Shown: positions 19,001 through 26,808 of the stretch, in pieces
Layout of the letters: the number at the start of each line of letters is the position of its first letter
How positions within the stretch are numbered: the stretch's first letter is position 1
Source of the DNA: Burkholderia anthina
Lineage (GTDB): Bacteria; Pseudomonadota; Gammaproteobacteria; Burkholderiales; Burkholderiaceae
Direction of reading: 5' to 3'
DNA: 64,000 nt
Assembly (NCBI RefSeq): GCF_902498995.1
Contig: NZ_CABVLY010000006.1
Location: 62,001-126,000, forward strand
Position numbers and translations under genes: made by a program
The notes under the pieces: model-generated
What the model was told of the DNA's origin: nothing
Seen by the model: the letters and a program-made list of their open reading frames with translations, nothing else
The model's database searches: none

Positions 19001-22000
19001 CGTAGTCGGCGAGTGCGCCGTGCGACACGACAACGCCCTTCGGCGTGCCGGTCGAGCCCGACGTATAGATCAGATAGGCGCCCTGTTCGGGATGCGGCGC
19101 GACACGGACGCCGGCCGCATGGGCGAGCGTCGCGTCCTGCGCGAGCGTATCGACGTCGAGCGGTTGCGTGCCGGTGCCGGCCGGCCAGGCGGCCGCGTCC
19201 GCGACGAGCGCCCAGCGCGCGCCGCAATCGGCGGCAGCCGCGGCCAGTCGTGCGGCGGGCTGCGCCGGATCGAGCAGCACGGCCAGCGCACCGGCTTTCA
19301 GCGCACCGAGCAGGCCGGCGACGAAACGGGCCGAACGCTCGATGCAGACGACGACGGGCACCTCGGCCGTTGCGCCGCGCAGTTTCAGTGCGTGTGCGAT
19401 GCGGTTCGACGCGTCGTCGAGTTCGGCGAAGGTCAGCGATGCCGATGCATCGGCGAGCGCGACGCGATGCGGATAGGCGGCCGCCTGCCGCGCGAACGCG
19501 GCGACGATGTCCGCGTGCTCGACACGCAGCGCACGGCCGTCACGCGGCTGGCGCGAAACCGGCGACGCATCGCACGGCAATGCGGCCGTCGTGCGTTGCG
19601 GTTCGTGCGCCGCGGACGCGACCAGCGCCGCATAGCTGTCGAGCCATGCGCGCGCGGTATCGGCATCGATGCAGTCGGTCGCGTAGGCGGCGACCAGTTC
19701 GATGCCGTTCGCGTCATCGGTGAAATCCAGCGCGAAGTCGAAGCGCGCGGCAAGGTCGGGGCCCGGCGTCGCCACGGCGGTCGCGCCCGGCAGCACGCTG
19801 TCGTGGCGCGCATCGAACTGCTGCGCGAATTTCACGCGCAGCCATTCGTCGCCGCGCTTGACGGGCGGCTTCACCGCATCGACGACGCGCTCGAACGGCA
19901 CGTCCTGATGCGCGACCGCATCGAGCGCCGCCGCGCGTGCGGCATCGACGAGCGCGCGGAACGACTGCGTCGGCGCCACGCGTACGCGCAGCGCCACCGT
20001 ATTCAGGAACAGGCCGAGCAGCGCGCGGGTTTCCGGGCGCTGGCGATGCGCGACCGGCACCGCGACGATCACATCCGTCTCGCCGGTCACGCGCGACAGC
20101 CATGCATCGAGCGCGGCCAGCAGCACCGTGAAGACCGTGGCCTGCGCATCGCGTGCGAGGCGCCGCACGTCGGCTGTGACCGCGTCGGGCAGGCGTACCG
20201 ACGCGCGCGCGCCCTGCAGCGTGCGCGTCGCGCCCGGCTGACGGTCGACCGGCAGCGCGAGCGGGCCCGGCACGTCGCGCAGCGCGCCGCGCCAGTAGTC
20301 GAGCTGTCGTTCGCCCTCGCCGCCGGCAAGCATGTCGCGCTGCCAGTCCGCATAGTCCGCGTACTGGATCGGCAGCCCGGGCAACGACGGTTCGCGGCCT
20401 TGCGCATACGCACGGTACGCGGCCGACAGTTCGTCGAACGCGCAGCGCGAGCTCCAGCCGTCGGTGATCGCGTGGTGCGCGGTCAGCAGCAGCCGGTGGC
20501 GATCGTCGGCGAGCACGAGAAGCGTCGCGCGCAGCAGCGGCCCGGCCGACAGATCGAACGGCGCACCCGCATCGCGTTCAGCCGCGCGCGCGGCTTGCGC
20601 ATCGCGCGCAGCCGGCGATTGTGTGCGCAGGTCCAGCGTGGCGATCGCAACCGGCAGGTGTGCGTGGATGCGCTGCATCACGATGCCGTCGTCGTTGTCG
20701 ACGAGCGTCGTGCGCCATGCCTCGTGCCGTCCGATCACGTGATCGAGCGCACGCTGCAGCGCGTCGCGGTCGAGCACGCCGTCGATCGTCCAGTGCGCGG
20801 CGATGTGATATGCGGCGCTTGCATCGCGCGTCTGCGCGAGTACCCAGAAACGTTGCTGTGCGAGCGATGCCGCGCGATCGGCGTACGGCGCGGCCGAGGC
20901 AGCCTCGCCGCGACGCGCGGAGATCGCGGCCAGCGGCTCGCCCGTTTCGCGTTCCGCGCGATCGACGTGCGCGGCCAGATCTGCGAGCGACGGATCGGCG
21001 AACAGCGTGTCGAGGCGCAGGTTCACGCGCAGTGCCGCACGAATCGCGGCCTGAAGCTGCATCGCGGCCAGCGAATCGGCGCCGAGCACGAAGAAGCGAT
21101 CGTCGCGCGACGGCATGACATCGAGCGCCAGCAGCGTCTGCCAGACGCCGGCGATCTGCTGCTCGGTCGGCGTGTGCGGCGCGTCGCCCACGCGTTGCGC
21201 CGTGTCGCGTGCGGCGGCAATGCGCTCGCGCAGCGCGGCCCGGTCGATCTTGCCGTTCAGCGTATACGGCAGCGCATCGCACCGGACGAACCGGTGCGGC
21301 TGCCACGCCGCGGGCAATTGCGCACCCACGTGCGCCTTCAGCGCCGCATCGTCGGCGGCCGCGCGCAGCGCGACGCACGCGATCAGCCGCGTCGGCCCGT
21401 TGCCGGTTTCGGCGATCACCGCCGCATCGGCAACGGCCGGATGCGTGCGCAGGCACGCGGCGATTTCCGCGGGCTCTACACGCACGCCGCGCACCTGAAC
21501 CTGATCGTCGAGCCGGCCGAGGTAATCGAATGCACCGTCGTCACGCAAGCGCGCGAGGTCGCCGGTGCGATAGACGCGCGCGCCCGGTTCGCCATCCGCA
21601 TCGGGAATGAAGCGCTCGGCCGTCAACGCCGGACGGCCGTGGTAGCCGCGCGCAAGACACACGCCGCCGAGCAGCAGCTCGCCGCCCTCGCCTGCCTCGT
21701 CGCCATCGATACGCGCGACGCGCGGGCCGATCACGCGGCCGATCGGCAGCGACGCATACGCATCGTCCGCCGCGAGCGCCGGCATTTCGCCCGGCTCGAC
21801 CGGCCACAGCATCGGCGAGATCACGGCCTCGGTCGGCCCGTAACCGTTGATCAGGCGCACCGACGGGAATGTCCGGCGCACGCATTCGAACGCCTGCTGC
21901 GGCAGCGCCTCGCCGCCGAACGCGAGCACGCGCAATGCCGGCGGCACGCCGTCGCGCGCGGCGACGGCCGCGAATTCGCGCAGATACGCCGGCGGAAACG

Positions 22001-22751
22001 CGGCGACGTTGACCGCTTCGCGCACCATCAGCGCATGCGCGGCGTCCGGCGCGAACGGCTGCGGCGGCGCAATCGTCACGCTGGCGCCGACCGCGAGCGG
22101 CGCGAGCCAGCATTCGTGCGCGGCATCGAAATTGACCGACGCGAAATGCAGCAGGCAGTCGCCGCGCTCGATCGGCAGCGCGGCCGCGAGCGCGTCGCAA
22201 TGCGCGGCGAGCGGCCCGTGCTCGACGACGACCGCCTTCGGTGTGCCGGTCGAGCCCGACGTGTAGATCATGTAGGCGGCCGAACGCGGATGCACCGGCG
22301 CGTCGTCGCGACCGTCGAAGGCCTCGGCATCCGTGCCGTCGGCCGCCACGGCCGTCGCATCGAACGCATGCTCGAACGGCGTGCCGAGCGCCGTGCGGCC
22401 TGCCGCGTCGACGATCCCGTGCCGCAGTTGCGCATCCTGGACGATCCAGTCGAGGCGCGCGGCCGGATGGCGCGGATCGAGCGGCACGAACACGCCGCCC
22501 GCCTTCAGCACGGCCAGCAGCGCGACGAACAGCTCGCACGAGCGTTCGACGCATACGCCGACCCGCACTTCGGCGCCGACGCCGGCCGCGCGCAGTTGGC
22601 GGGCAAGCTGCGACGCACGCGCGTCGAGCGCGCCGCGCGACAGGCGCAGATCGTTCTGGAAAGGTGCGGCGAGCGCGGGCGCGTCGGGCGCAACGCGCGC
22701 CAGCTCGCGGATTCGGTGATGCAGCGCAGTCGGGAAACTCGTCATGTGCAT
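13098..22751 (-). CDS. orbI: Ornibactin NRPS OrbI (A-T-C-A-T-E-C-A-T)
   Basis: 3217 residues from ATG 22751 (GAAGGA close upstream; ATG 22745, two codons later, is equally possible). Domain order with approximate residues: A1 (20-510, YTSGSTGTPKA near 160), T1 (LGADSL near 558), C1 (630-1070, HHAITDG near 760), A2 (1100-1600, YTSGSTGTPKG near 1228), T2 (LGGDSI near 1625), epimerase (1700-2110, HHAIVDG near 1810 and NYLGQFD near 2025), C2 (2150-2590, HHVLLDG near 2285), A3 (2640-3130, YTSGSTGKPKG near 2765), T3 (LGGHSL near 3150). By-eye substrate codes: A1 D-A-E-A-A-G-G-I-S (hydroxyornithine-like), A2 D-L-T-K-V-G-H-V-G (aspartate) and A3 D-V-W-H-V-S-L-I-D (serine). The epimerase in module 2 fits the D-hydroxyaspartate of ornibactin. 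The initiation module has no condensation domain, so the first ornithine must be acylated before loading. Confidence 0.95.
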   Translation of the reverse strand: MHMTSFPTALHHRIRELARVAPDAPALAAPFQNDLRLSRGALDARASQLARQLRAAGVGAEVRVGVCVERSCELFVALLAVLKAGGVFVPLDPRHPAARLDWIVQDAQLRHGIVDAAGRTALGTPFEHAFDATAVAADGTDAEAFDGRDDAPVHPRSAAYMIYTSGSTGTPKAVVVEHGPLAAHCDALAAALPIERGDCLLHFASVNFDAAHECWLAPLAVGASVTIAPPQPFAPDAAHALMVREAVNVAAFPPAYLREFAAVAARDGVPPALRVLAFGGEALPQQAFECVRRTFPSVRLINGYGPTEAVISPMLWPVEPGEMPALAADDAYASLPIGRVIGPRVARIDGDEAGEGGELLLGGVCLARGYHGRPALTAERFIPDADGEPGARVYRTGDLARLRDDGAFDYLGRLDDQVQVRGVRVEPAEIAACLRTHPAVADAAVIAETGNGPTRLIACVALRAAADDAALKAHVGAQLPAAWQPHRFVRCDALPYTLNGKIDRAALRERIAAARDTAQRVGDAPHTPTEQQIAGVWQTLLALDVMPSRDDRFFVLGADSLAAMQLQAAIRAALRVNLRLDTLFADPSLADLAAHVDRAERETGEPLAAISARRGEAASAAPYADRAASLAQQRFWVLAQTRDASAAYHIAAHWTIDGVLDRDALQRALDHVIGRHEAWRTTLVDNDDGIVMQRIHAHLPVAIATLDLRTQSPAARDAQAARAAERDAGAPFDLSAGPLLRATLLVLADDRHRLLLTAHHAITDGWSSRCAFDELSAAYRAYAQGREPSLPGLPIQYADYADWQRDMLAGGEGERQLDYWRGALRDVPGPLALPVDRQPGATRTLQGARASVRLPDAVTADVRRLARDAQATVFTVLLAALDAWLSRVTGETDVIVAVPVAHRQRPETRALLGLFLNTVALRVRVAPTQSFRALVDAARAAALDAVAHQDVPFERVVDAVKPPVKRGDEWLRVKFAQQFDARHDSVLPGATAVATPGPDLAARFDFALDFTDDANGIELVAAYATDCIDADTARAWLDSYAALVASAAHEPQRTTAALPCDASPVSRQPRDGRALRVEHADIVAAFARQAAAYPHRVALADASASLTFAELDDASNRIAHALKLRGATAEVPVVVCIERSARFVAGLLGALKAGALAVLLDPAQPAARLAAAAADCGARWALVADAAAWPAGTGTQPLDVDTLAQDATLAHAAGVRVAPHPEQGAYLIYTSGSTGTPKGVVVSHGALADYVQGMLDELAFAPDASFAMVSTVAADLGHTTLFGALCAGRTLHLLPAACAFDPDLFADEMRRRDVGVLKIVPSHLQALLDARAPADVLPRHALVTGGETLTWALVARLAALAPACRVINHYGPTEATVGAIACDTASIAVDARDPASGVPLGAPLPNARALVLDAFGACVPAGATGELYLGGPGVARGYLNRPAQTAERFVPDPFTPGARLYRTGDRVRLRADGRIAFLGRIDDQVKIRGYRVEPGEVSAAVRAAGPIAQAETLAIEHDGRLRLATFVVMRDGAAFDEAAVRAALGATLPDYMVPAQFVALARLPVTANGKIDRAALRELAAVPVTVAAGDGPQGPVETALAEVWQTVLKAPRVGRDDNFFELGGDSILVLQVIARARKRGVRFTPKQLFDGPTVAELARIAKTEEAAAATPAPVQAAPAAAAILTPAQQRFFALDVPHPGHWNQSVAFDVRGPFDADAFARAFDALLTHHDAFRQRFARDANGNWHASDAAKPYDALPFVEVAARDEADALARFDALQRRLDLGRGPLACACAARLPDGSTQLYLAIHHAIVDGVSWRILLDDLDSAYRAACERAPVRLSQPGLRADAWAARLARAATDPASPFAAETAYWAGMAQGDDLVPDHPDAPATNADAAVVVQTIDAALTRAALTDAHAAYRTQTIELLGAALALALTEADGAASCRVELEGHGREALFDDADASRTIGWLTSHYPVTLPVDASARDTLCAVKDTLRAVPHKGLGFGVLAHYGDAATRAALAAVPRPRVTFNYLGQFDAPRDATLVPRFGGTGTERDPQGPLGNTLAIHAYLDTDRDGARTLKVHWVYGAPQFERATIDAFAERFANALRALADACAARVAHRGGGATPGDFPLAQTAGLTQAAIERAPLDWRTIDDVYPLSPMQQGILFHALFAPGHASYVNQLVATATALDADRLAAAFAASVARHDILRTSVMPDEAAPLQCVHRHAQMPVEQLDWRTRGDALDADFDAWLAADRARGFDWREPPLMRLTLIRVADDAWRVVWTRHHVLLDGWSTARLLADVLRDYRDPDAVSPFASRPALRYRDFIAWLGTRDRDADERFWTGRLARLDAPTLIAERAADRADADMVTWRATIGADALARVAHTARALKLTVNTLVQGAWALALQRMTHQPAVAFGATVAGRPDALADVDTVLGLFINTLPVITAPAPQQRAADWLQALQRDNAAAAEHAHTPLADIQRWARGAGGALFDTLVVFENYPVDDTARDADPRALALSDVRSIEATDFALTLVIESGATLTIDYGYDTARIDACQVETWHRAFACALDALARTPDALLGTLSIADDAARDALARAQHTAQTWPDAQRRPLHLQFADAARATPDAIALEYADSHGRVQRATYRELDLGTARVAAALRRRGVRPDTPVALCVERSFDMVTALVGVLKAGAAYLPIDPDYPAERIAYLLQDARPAVAITQAHLREQVEAALGDGATTQLLTVADLLADEPDELSAGVTTDIDDAQLAYLIYTSGSTGKPKGAGNTHGALANRIAWMQHAYRLTRDDVVLHKTPFGFDVSVWEFVWPLAIGAKLAIAAPGDHRDPARLAAAIHAHGVTVLHFVPSMLAAFAAYLDDFAAAAQCDSVRLIVASGEALAPELVAKVARLLPNATLVNLYGPTEAAIDVSHWTCGPDDANAIAVPIGHPIANLQLHVLDAAWQPVPAGATGELYLAGAGLARGYLGRPGLTAERFVPDPFVPGARMYRTGDLARRRADGALDYLGRVDTQVKLRGQRIEPGEIEALLRAAPGVHDAVVIVRDEQLIAYVARGDAGPLDRAALLDALRAQLPAYMVPSQLIELDALPVTPNGKCDRHALPAPVREAAAAVELATDTERALAAIWQRVLHVDAIGRDDDFFLLGGHSLLATQAHAQANLHWGLALPLRTLFDTRTLARCADAIDAACAARGETDAASAIDALLGELETQ

Positions 22752-22815
22752 GAAGTCCTTCGGTCCGGCCGCTTCGGCCAAGTCTCGGGGCCGCTTTGGG
22801 CGGCTTCACTGGTGT

Positions 22816-22840
22816 GACGAACGACGCGGCCGATTTTTTA
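22816..22840 (-). promoter_or_regulatory. OrbS-type promoter of orbI
   Basis: On the minus strand TAAA (22840-22837) and CGTC (22819-22816) are separated by exactly 17 bases; a run of A follows the -35 element and the spacer is GC-rich. The same arrangement occurs before orbE and orbH. PvdS-class ECF sigma promoters have this TAAA/CGT form. It would drive orbI-orbJ-orbK-pvdA-orbA-pvdF-orbL. Confidence 0.8.
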
Positions 22841-22889
22841 CCGTTTTGCGTGCAAATCGCGCACGGGCTCGCTTTCTCGAAGGAATGGC

Positions 22890-22914
22890 TAAATATTTGC
22901 GCGGCCCGTTCGTC
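22890..22914 (+). promoter_or_regulatory. OrbS-type promoter of orbE
   Basis: TAAA at 22890-22893 and CGTC at 22911-22914 with a 17-base spacer, facing orbE. It is back to back with the orbI promoter, 49 bases away between the two -35 elements, and leaves a leader of about 100 bases before the orbE start. Confidence 0.8.
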
Positions 22915-23019
22915 TATCAGGAGGGAAAGCGGCAACCGGGCCCGTGCTCGTGCGCTGCTTTCGCGTCAGTTTTTCCGTTTCCGCATGTTTCGCCCGCCCT
23001 CTTATTACCGACGTTGCCG

Positions 23020-24765
23020 ATGACAGCCGCCCACGAGCCTTCTTCCCCGCCGTCCCTCGACGCCTCCCCCGGCCGCCCCGCGGCGCGCCTGATCCTCGCG
23101 CTGCTGCGCGAAAGCCGCGCATCGCTCGCGCTGGCGCTCGTCGCCTGCGTGCTCAACGGCGTCGCGAGCGTGCTGCTCGTCGCGACGCTGAACCGCGCGC
23201 TCGCGCAGCCCGGCGCGGCCGATGCGTCGCTCGCGTGGCGCTTCGCGCTGTGCGCCGTGATCGCGCTCGTCACGCGCATCGTGTCGGGCACGCTGTTCGC
23301 CCGGCTGTCGCAGGACACGATGGCGCGACTGCGCGTGCACCTCGCGCGGCGCGTCGGCGCGGCCGAGCTGCGCGACATCGAGCGGATCGGCGCCGCCCCC
23401 GTGCAGTCGGTGCTGACCGACGACGCGACCAACGTGTCGATGCTGTTCTTCGCGCTGCCGAACCTGGTGATGCACGGCTCGATCGTGTTCGGCTGCCTCG
23501 GCTACCTCGCATGGCTGTCGTGGCCCGTGTGCCTGCTGGCACTCACCGCGATCGTCGCGGGCTCGCTCGGCTATCACACCGGCGACCGCCGCGCGATCGC
23601 GTCGCTCGAAGCGGCCGGCCACGCGCAGGACCGCCTGTTCGGCTATCTCGGCTCGCTGTTCTCCGGCGCGAAGGAGCTGAAGCTGCACGACGCGCGCGCG
23701 CGCCAGTTCGTCGACGGCCAGCTCGGCGCCGCGATCGGCGAGGTGCGCGATCACCGCCGCCGCGCGTTCAGCGCGTATGCGGTCGGCGTCGGCTGGATCA
23801 TCTTCCTGTTCTACGTGTTCCTCGGCGCGGCCGCGTTCTGGCCGCAGCTCGGCGTGCACGCCGATGCCGGCGCCGCGGCCGGCTACGTCGTCGTGTTCCT
23901 GTTCATGCTGGTGCCGCTCGACGGGCTGCTGAACAACCTGCCGACCGTCAACGCGGCGCGCGTGTCGCTCGGCCGGATCGAAGGCGTGATGGCCGAATTC
24001 GGCGCGCTGCGCACGGTGCCGCCCGCCAGCGATGCCCCCGACGTGCCGCCGGCCGGCGCGGTCACGCTGCGCGACGTCACGCATGCGTATTTCCACGAGC
24101 GCGACGAACGGATGTTCCGGATCGGGCCGATCAACCTGACGATCCAGCCGGGCGAGCTCGTATTCATCGTCGGCGGCAACGGCAGCGGCAAGACGACGCT
24201 CGCGAAGGTGCTGACGGGGCTTTACGAGCCCGAGGAAGGCGCGATCGAGGTCGACGGCCGCCCGATCGGCTGGCGCGAGCGCGCCGCGTACCGGCAGCGC
24301 TTCAGCGCGGTGTTCAACGATTTCCACCTGTTCGATGCGCTGCTCGGCATCGTCGATCCGGACGACCCGGAGCGCGCGCAGGCCGATGCGCGCGCGAACG
24401 CGCTCGTCGCGAAGCTCGCGCTCGATCACAAGGTGAAGGTCGTCGACGGCGCGTTCTCGAACCGTGCGCTGTCGACCGGCCAGCGCAAGCGGCTCGCGCT
24501 CGTCGTCGCGTATCTGGAGGACCGGCCGTTCTACCTGTTCGACGAATGGGCGGCCGATCAGGATCCGTCGTTCAAGGCCGTGTTCTACGAGCAACTGCTG
24601 CCCGAGCTGCGCGCGCGCGGCAAGGCCGTGATCGTGATCACGCACGACGACCGCTATTTCGGTCTCGCCGACCGGCTGCTGAAGCTCGACAACGGGCAGA
24701 TCGTCAGCGATACGACGCCTGCGCGCTCGCAGGCACGGAATGGCGTCGACGCGTTGAGCGCGTAA
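23020..24765 (+). CDS. orbE: OrbE, cyclic-peptide/siderophore exporter ABC transporter (PvdE-like)
   Basis: 581 residues, starting MTAAHEPSSPPSL; the frame is open back to 22744 but upstream codons cover the promoter. An N-terminal transmembrane domain of six helices (first LALALVACVLNGVASVLLVATL; later WPVCLLALTAIVAGSLGY and WIIFLFYVFLGAAAFWPQL) is fused to a C-terminal ATPase with Walker A GGNGSGKTT (near residue 390), the signature STGQRKRLALV and Walker B FYLFDEWAADQDP. This half-transporter architecture is that of PvdE/SyrD exporters, which move siderophore or its precursor across the inner membrane. It is the only orb gene on the plus strand, with its own OrbS-type promoter. Confidence 0.92.
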   Translation: MTAAHEPSSPPSLDASPGRPAARLILALLRESRASLALALVACVLNGVASVLLVATLNRALAQPGAADASLAWRFALCAVIALVTRIVSGTLFARLSQDTMARLRVHLARRVGAAELRDIERIGAAPVQSVLTDDATNVSMLFFALPNLVMHGSIVFGCLGYLAWLSWPVCLLALTAIVAGSLGYHTGDRRAIASLEAAGHAQDRLFGYLGSLFSGAKELKLHDARARQFVDGQLGAAIGEVRDHRRRAFSAYAVGVGWIIFLFYVFLGAAAFWPQLGVHADAGAAAGYVVVFLFMLVPLDGLLNNLPTVNAARVSLGRIEGVMAEFGALRTVPPASDAPDVPPAGAVTLRDVTHAYFHERDERMFRIGPINLTIQPGELVFIVGGNGSGKTTLAKVLTGLYEPEEGAIEVDGRPIGWRERAAYRQRFSAVFNDFHLFDALLGIVDPDDPERAQADARANALVAKLALDHKVKVVDGAFSNRALSTGQRKRLALVVAYLEDRPFYLFDEWAADQDPSFKAVFYEQLLPELRARGKAVIVITHDDRYFGLADRLLKLDNGQIVSDTTPARSQARNGVDALSA

Positions 24766-24777
24766 GCGAAAGGTTTA

Positions 24778-24811
24778 CCGCCCGCGCGCCGTGATTGCGG
24801 TGCGCGGGCGG
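24778..24811. terminator. GC-rich inverted repeat between convergent orbE and orbB
   Basis: ccgcccgcgc (24778-24787) pairs perfectly with gcgcgggcgg (24802-24811) around a 14-base loop. There is no T-run, so it is an unusual or Rho-assisted terminator. It starts 12 bases after the orbE stop and could serve both strands. The remaining bases up to 24976 show nothing I recognise. Confidence 0.5.
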
Positions 24812-24976
24812 TGTGCCGGTTCGGCCAGGAAGATCGGAAGGTCGGGAAATCAGAAGATCCGGAACGGCATGCGGCCCGACGTGCGCGCGACGCAAGCGCA
24901 ATACGGTTCGTCCGGCGCGACGATGCTCCATCTTTCCGTCAACCGCCGCCCCGCCCGCTGCCGTTCAATCACGCAT

Positions 24977-26008
24977 TCAACGCGCGGTCGGCAGCTTCAG
25001 CATCGTATCGGTCATCACGTCGGCCAGCTTCAGCGCCGACATCGGGCCGCCGAATCCCCAGATGTTGCGCTCGATCAGCGCGATCCGGTGGTCACGCAGC
25101 GCGGGCACGAAACGCCACACCGGCGAATCGAGTTTCGCCGACAGCGGCACGTCCATCCCCGTCGCGGTGACGAACAGCACGGCCAGGTCGCGCTGCCTGA
25201 GCAGGTCGGCGGACGTCACGTACAGCGTGCCTTCGCGCGTCGGCTTCCGCGGCCACGGTTCGAGCCCGAGCGCGCGCGCGAGGCCCGCCGACGTGCTGTT
25301 GCCCGTATAGGCCCAGTAGCGGTCGGGCAGCCCGAGATCCTGCAGCAGTGCGATGCGTTCGCCGCTGCGCCCGGCCGCCTTGAGCCGCGACGCATTGTGC
25401 GCGAGGCCCGCGTCGAGTTGCGCGTCGACCGCCTGCGCACGCGCATCGCGGCCGGTCACGGCGCCGATCGTCCGGAAAATCTGCCGCATCCAGTCGAGCT
25501 GCGTGACGGGCACGCCGTCTTCCGACACGTTCGGGCTGAACTGGAACAGGATCGTCGGCGCGATCCGGTCGAGCGCGTCGAAGATCGGCGCATGGCGGAA
25601 GCCGACGCCGATGATCAGATCGGGCTTCACCGCGGCGATCGCCTCGAGCCCCGGCTCCTGTCGCGAGCCGATGTCGGTCACGTGCGCGAGCCGGTCGCTC
25701 TCGTAGCCGAGCCAGCCCGGATAGAACGAGGTATCGGCCATGCCGACCGGCACGATGTCGAGCGCGATCACGCTTTCCGCGAACATGAAGTCGAGTGCGA
25801 CCACGCGTTGCGGGCGTACCGGCATCGTCTTGCTCGCCTGCGACACGACCGGATTGCCGGCGAGCGAAGAGCGCCCCGGTTGCGAAGTCGTGCCGCGCGC
25901 ATCCTCCGCGGCGGCGGCTGCGCCGTTCGGTGCGACGAACGCGCCGCAGCACGCAGCGCCGAGCGCGGCCAGCGCACCGAGCGCATGACGGCGGCCGGCA
26001 TGCGTCAC
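24977..26008 (-). CDS. orbB: OrbB, periplasmic ferric-ornibactin binding protein
   Basis: 343 residues from GTG 26008, which overlaps the orbF stop (GTGA). The N-terminus [22 protein letters not shown] has a twin arginine and a hydrophobic core; it could be a Tat or Sec signal. The Cys pair near residue 20 is a poor lipobox. The mature part is a FhuD/FepB-type (PF01497) class III binding protein: [41 protein letters not shown] and [21 protein letters not shown]. It would deliver ferric ornibactin to OrbC-OrbD. It is the last gene of the operon beginning at orbH. Confidence 0.9.
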   Translation of the reverse strand: MTHAGRRHALGALAALGAACCGAFVAPNGAAAAAEDARGTTSQPGRSSLAGNPVVSQASKTMPVRPQRVVALDFMFAESVIALDIVPVGMADTSFYPGWLGYESDRLAHVTDIGSRQEPGLEAIAAVKPDLIIGVGFRHAPIFDALDRIAPTILFQFSPNVSEDGVPVTQLDWMRQIFRTIGAVTGRDARAQAVDAQLDAGLAHNASRLKAAGRSGERIALLQDLGLPDRYWAYTGNSTSAGLARALGLEPWPRKPTREGTLYVTSADLLRQRDLAVLFVTATGMDVPLSAKLDSPVWRFVPALRDHRIALIERNIWGFGGPMSALKLADVMTDTMLKLPTAR

Positions 26009-26808
26009 CGGATCGCGTCCTGCCCGGCCAGCGCCGCGTCGTCCATCGTCAGTAGCAGGGGGCAGCTTCCACACAGTTGCGTTTCTCCAGGAATTTCATA
26101 ACGCAGGCAGCACACGCGGCGCGCGCGAAACGGCGTCGGCAGCAGCGACGAGCGCGGCACGGCATCGCGCACCGGCAGACGCAGCGGATTCGGCTCGCCG
26201 TGCACGCAGGCCGCGCCGAACAGCCAGTCCGCATCGCACACCGGATCCGCGCTGCACGGCAGCGACCGGTACGTGTCGAGCAGATAGTCGAGCAGGTTGC
26301 CCGCGTTGCTCCACAGCACGCGCGGCGTGACGCGGCCCATCGCCGCGAGCAGGTCGATTACCGTGCCGAGGTGCGCGACGAGCCCCGCGTAACGCCGTGC
26401 GGGTTCGTCGCACGGCGCACCGAGCGCATCCCGCGCGAAATACAATGCGGCCGGCATGCCGTCGTCGAGCGCGACGAACGTGCGCTCCGGCGCCATGTCG
26501 AGCGGCCGGCCGAGCGTCAGCGCGGCAACCACGCCGGCGGGCGCGGCACGCCCGAAGTAGTACTTGCTCCATTGCGACATCAGCGCACGCGCATGCTGCG
26601 CCGGGTCGCCGCCGTAGTGACGGACCATCGCGTCGAGCACCGCCTCGCGATGCTCGGGCAGCGCGACGACGGGCACGACGATGCGCCCCGGCGGCGCATG
26701 GGCGTCATCGGGCATCCCGAGCCACACGACGTCGAGATGCCCGGCAAACGCCGCGGGCGCGAACGCCGAGAACCGCGTGGCGCGTGCGCTGTCGAGCGCC
26801 GGCGTCAC
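26005..26808 (-). CDS. orbF: OrbF, FhuF-like ferric-siderophore reductase
   Basis: 267 residues from GTG 26808, overlapping the orbD stop by four bases (GTGA). The C-terminus carries a four-cysteine motif C-C-x11-C-x2-C ([12 protein letters not shown]…CGSC), the signature of FhuF-type [2Fe-2S] proteins that reduce hydroxamate-bound iron in the cytoplasm. Upstream, [16 protein letters not shown] and [13 protein letters not shown] match the FhuF core. The gene sits between permease and binding-protein genes, fitting a role in iron release after uptake. Confidence 0.9.
   Translation of the reverse strand: MTPALDSARATRFSAFAPAAFAGHLDVVWLGMPDDAHAPPGRIVVPVVALPEHREAVLDAMVRHYGGDPAQHARALMSQWSKYYFGRAAPAGVVAALTLGRPLDMAPERTFVALDDGMPAALYFARDALGAPCDEPARRYAGLVAHLGTVIDLLAAMGRVTPRVLWSNAGNLLDYLLDTYRSLPCSADPVCDADWLFGAACVHGEPNPLRLPVRDAVPRSSLLPTPFRARRVCCLRYEIPGETQLCGSCPLLLTMDDAALAGQDAIR

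Noticed and set aside
13098-22751. Near-repeats of 50-100 bases within orbI and orbJ
   Set aside because: They are the conserved core motifs of repeated A, C and T domains, not mobile or tandem repeats.
14556-22817. Very long open frame (about 2750 codons) on the plus strand opposite orbI
   Set aside because: It is antisense to a fully consistent NRPS frame, Arg/Ala/Val-rich as expected for a GC-biased shadow frame, and shows no domain motifs.
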